From Acidimicrobiaceae bacterium (lineage in GTDB: Bacteria; Actinomycetota; Acidimicrobiia; Acidimicrobiales; RAAP-2), in the NCBI GenBank assembly GCA_030838245.1, contig JAUTXB010000201.1, forward strand, positions 1 through 6,495: 6,495 bases of DNA. The letters are read 5' to 3'. Positions within the stretch are counted from its first letter, which is position 1, and the number at the start of each line of letters is the position of its first letter. Positions 6,012 to 6,495 of this stretch are shown piece after piece. A program made the translations under genes and the position numbers. The notes beneath the pieces are model-generated. The model saw only the letters and a program-made list of their open reading frames with translations, did not search any database and was not told where the DNA came from.

Positions 6012-6025
6012 CAACCTCCAGGTGA

Positions 6026-6043
6026 CGACCCGTCTGAGGGTCG
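6026..6043 (-). other. Small hairpin after thrC
   Basis: Three bases after the thrC stop, CGACCC (6043-6038) and GGGTCG (6031-6026) pair over 6 bp around a 6-base loop. No T-run follows on the minus strand, so it is at best a weak or Rho-assisted terminator or an mRNA 3'-end stabiliser; read-through from thrC into rho is possible. Confidence 0.4.
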
Positions 6044-6046
6044 GAT

Positions 6047-6495
6047 CTACAGCGAAAGCTCGGCCAGAACAGCACTGAGATCCGCATCGATCACAGTGGG
6101 AACCGAGATCTGGCTAATGGCAATATCCGGGTCTTTGAGGCCGTGTCCGGTGAGCACGCATACGACCGTGGCGCCGTGCCCCAGGTCGCCGGGGAGGCCG
6201 AGCTTCAAGATCCCAGCCACCGATGCGGCAGAGGCAGGCTCACAGAACACCGACTCTTCTTTGGCCAAGAACCGATAGGCGTCCAGGATCTCTGCATCGG
6301 TTACCGCGGCAATGGCCCCACCGGACTCGCTGGCCGCGGCGGTGGCTCCGTACCAGCCGGCCGGATTGCCGATCCGGATCGCAGTGGCCACCGTCTCTGG
6401 GTGGTCGATCGGGTGGCCTTCAACAATGGGAGCGGCCCCAGCGGCCTGAAATCCCAACATCTTGGGCAGCCGAGTGGACCGCCCGGCTTCCCTGT
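6047..6495 (-). CDS. thrC: Threonine synthase, C-terminal part (5' end outside window)
   Basis: The frame is open from the window edge to TAG at 6047, giving about 148 residues; the internal ATG at 6460 is not the start. ThrC is a pyridoxal-phosphate enzyme that converts O-phosphohomoserine to threonine. The visible part has LPKMLGFQAAGAAPIV, then PETVATAIRIGNPAGW, TDAEILDAYRFLAKEE, FCEPASAASVAGI and VCVLTGHGLKDPD, in the order found at the C-terminus of Bacillus- and actinobacterium-type threonine synthases. The PLP-binding lysine lies outside the window. In many actinobacteria hom-thrC-thrB precede rho; here rho follows thrC directly and no thrB lies between them. Confidence 0.93.
   Translation of the reverse strand, partial: REAGRSTRLPKMLGFQAAGAAPIVEGHPIDHPETVATAIRIGNPAGWYGATAAASESGGAIAAVTDAEILDAYRFLAKEESVFCEPASAASVAGILKLGLPGDLGHGATVVCVLTGHGLKDPDIAISQISVPTVIDADLSAVLAELSL

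Noticed and set aside
5775..6014. A 79-codon minus-strand ORF ending at the rho start
   Set aside because: Its start lies within the candidate promoter, its composition is not protein-like, and it has no ribosome binding site. Only the last 25 codons are kept as a weak candidate.
1..6495. A novel defence, mobile or biosynthetic system
   Set aside because: Every long supported frame is a conserved housekeeping gene in a familiar order. I see no integrase, transposase, toxin, CRISPR repeat or unknown large ORF.

Overview
The window is a compact, GC-rich bacterial chromosome segment in which every supported gene lies on the minus strand. Reading in the direction of transcription (from high to low coordinates) the order is: 3' part of threonine synthase (thrC), transcription terminator factor rho, ribosomal protein L31 (rpmE), release factor 1 (prfA), release-factor methyltransferase (prmC), threonylcarbamoyl-AMP synthase (tsaC/ywlC, Sua5 family), a 290-base gap, then the 5' part of 3-isopropylmalate dehydrogenase (leuB). 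The thrC-rho-rpmE-prfA-prmC-ywlC order, a Rho with a long low-complexity insertion, and GTG and TTG starts point to an actinobacterium, possibly a deep-branching class such as Acidimicrobiia. That placement is an inference from gene order and protein style, not from a marker gene.

Region by region: 6047-6495 is the C-terminal end of ThrC. 5779-6046 is the rho upstream region, with a plausible promoter at 5983-6011, a leader of about 200 bases and a possible 25-codon upstream ORF that overlaps the rho start. 3688-5778 is rho. 3602-3687 is a structured-looking gap before rpmE (3383-3601), and a 62-base gap follows before prfA (2256-3320). prfA/prmC and prmC/tsaC overlap by 4 bases each (TTGA and ATGA), so these three are probably translationally coupled. 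255-544 carries what looks like a classical attenuator in front of leuB (1-254): a promoter-like pair, a 15-codon ORF with consecutive Val-Phe-Ile-Ile codons, a 10-bp hairpin that begins at its stop codon, and an 8-bp hairpin with a T-run.

Functionally, the central cluster is about gene expression: Rho ends transcription, L31 is part of the large ribosomal subunit, RF1 ends translation at UAA/UAG, PrmC methylates the GGQ glutamine of RF1, and TsaC starts t6A modification of tRNAs. The flanking genes are for amino-acid synthesis (threonine and leucine). I see no mobile element, CRISPR array, tRNA, rRNA or defence system. The genes are conserved housekeeping genes. The points worth a second look are regulatory (the leuB leader and the rho leader) and the Q/N-rich, prion-like insertion of Rho.
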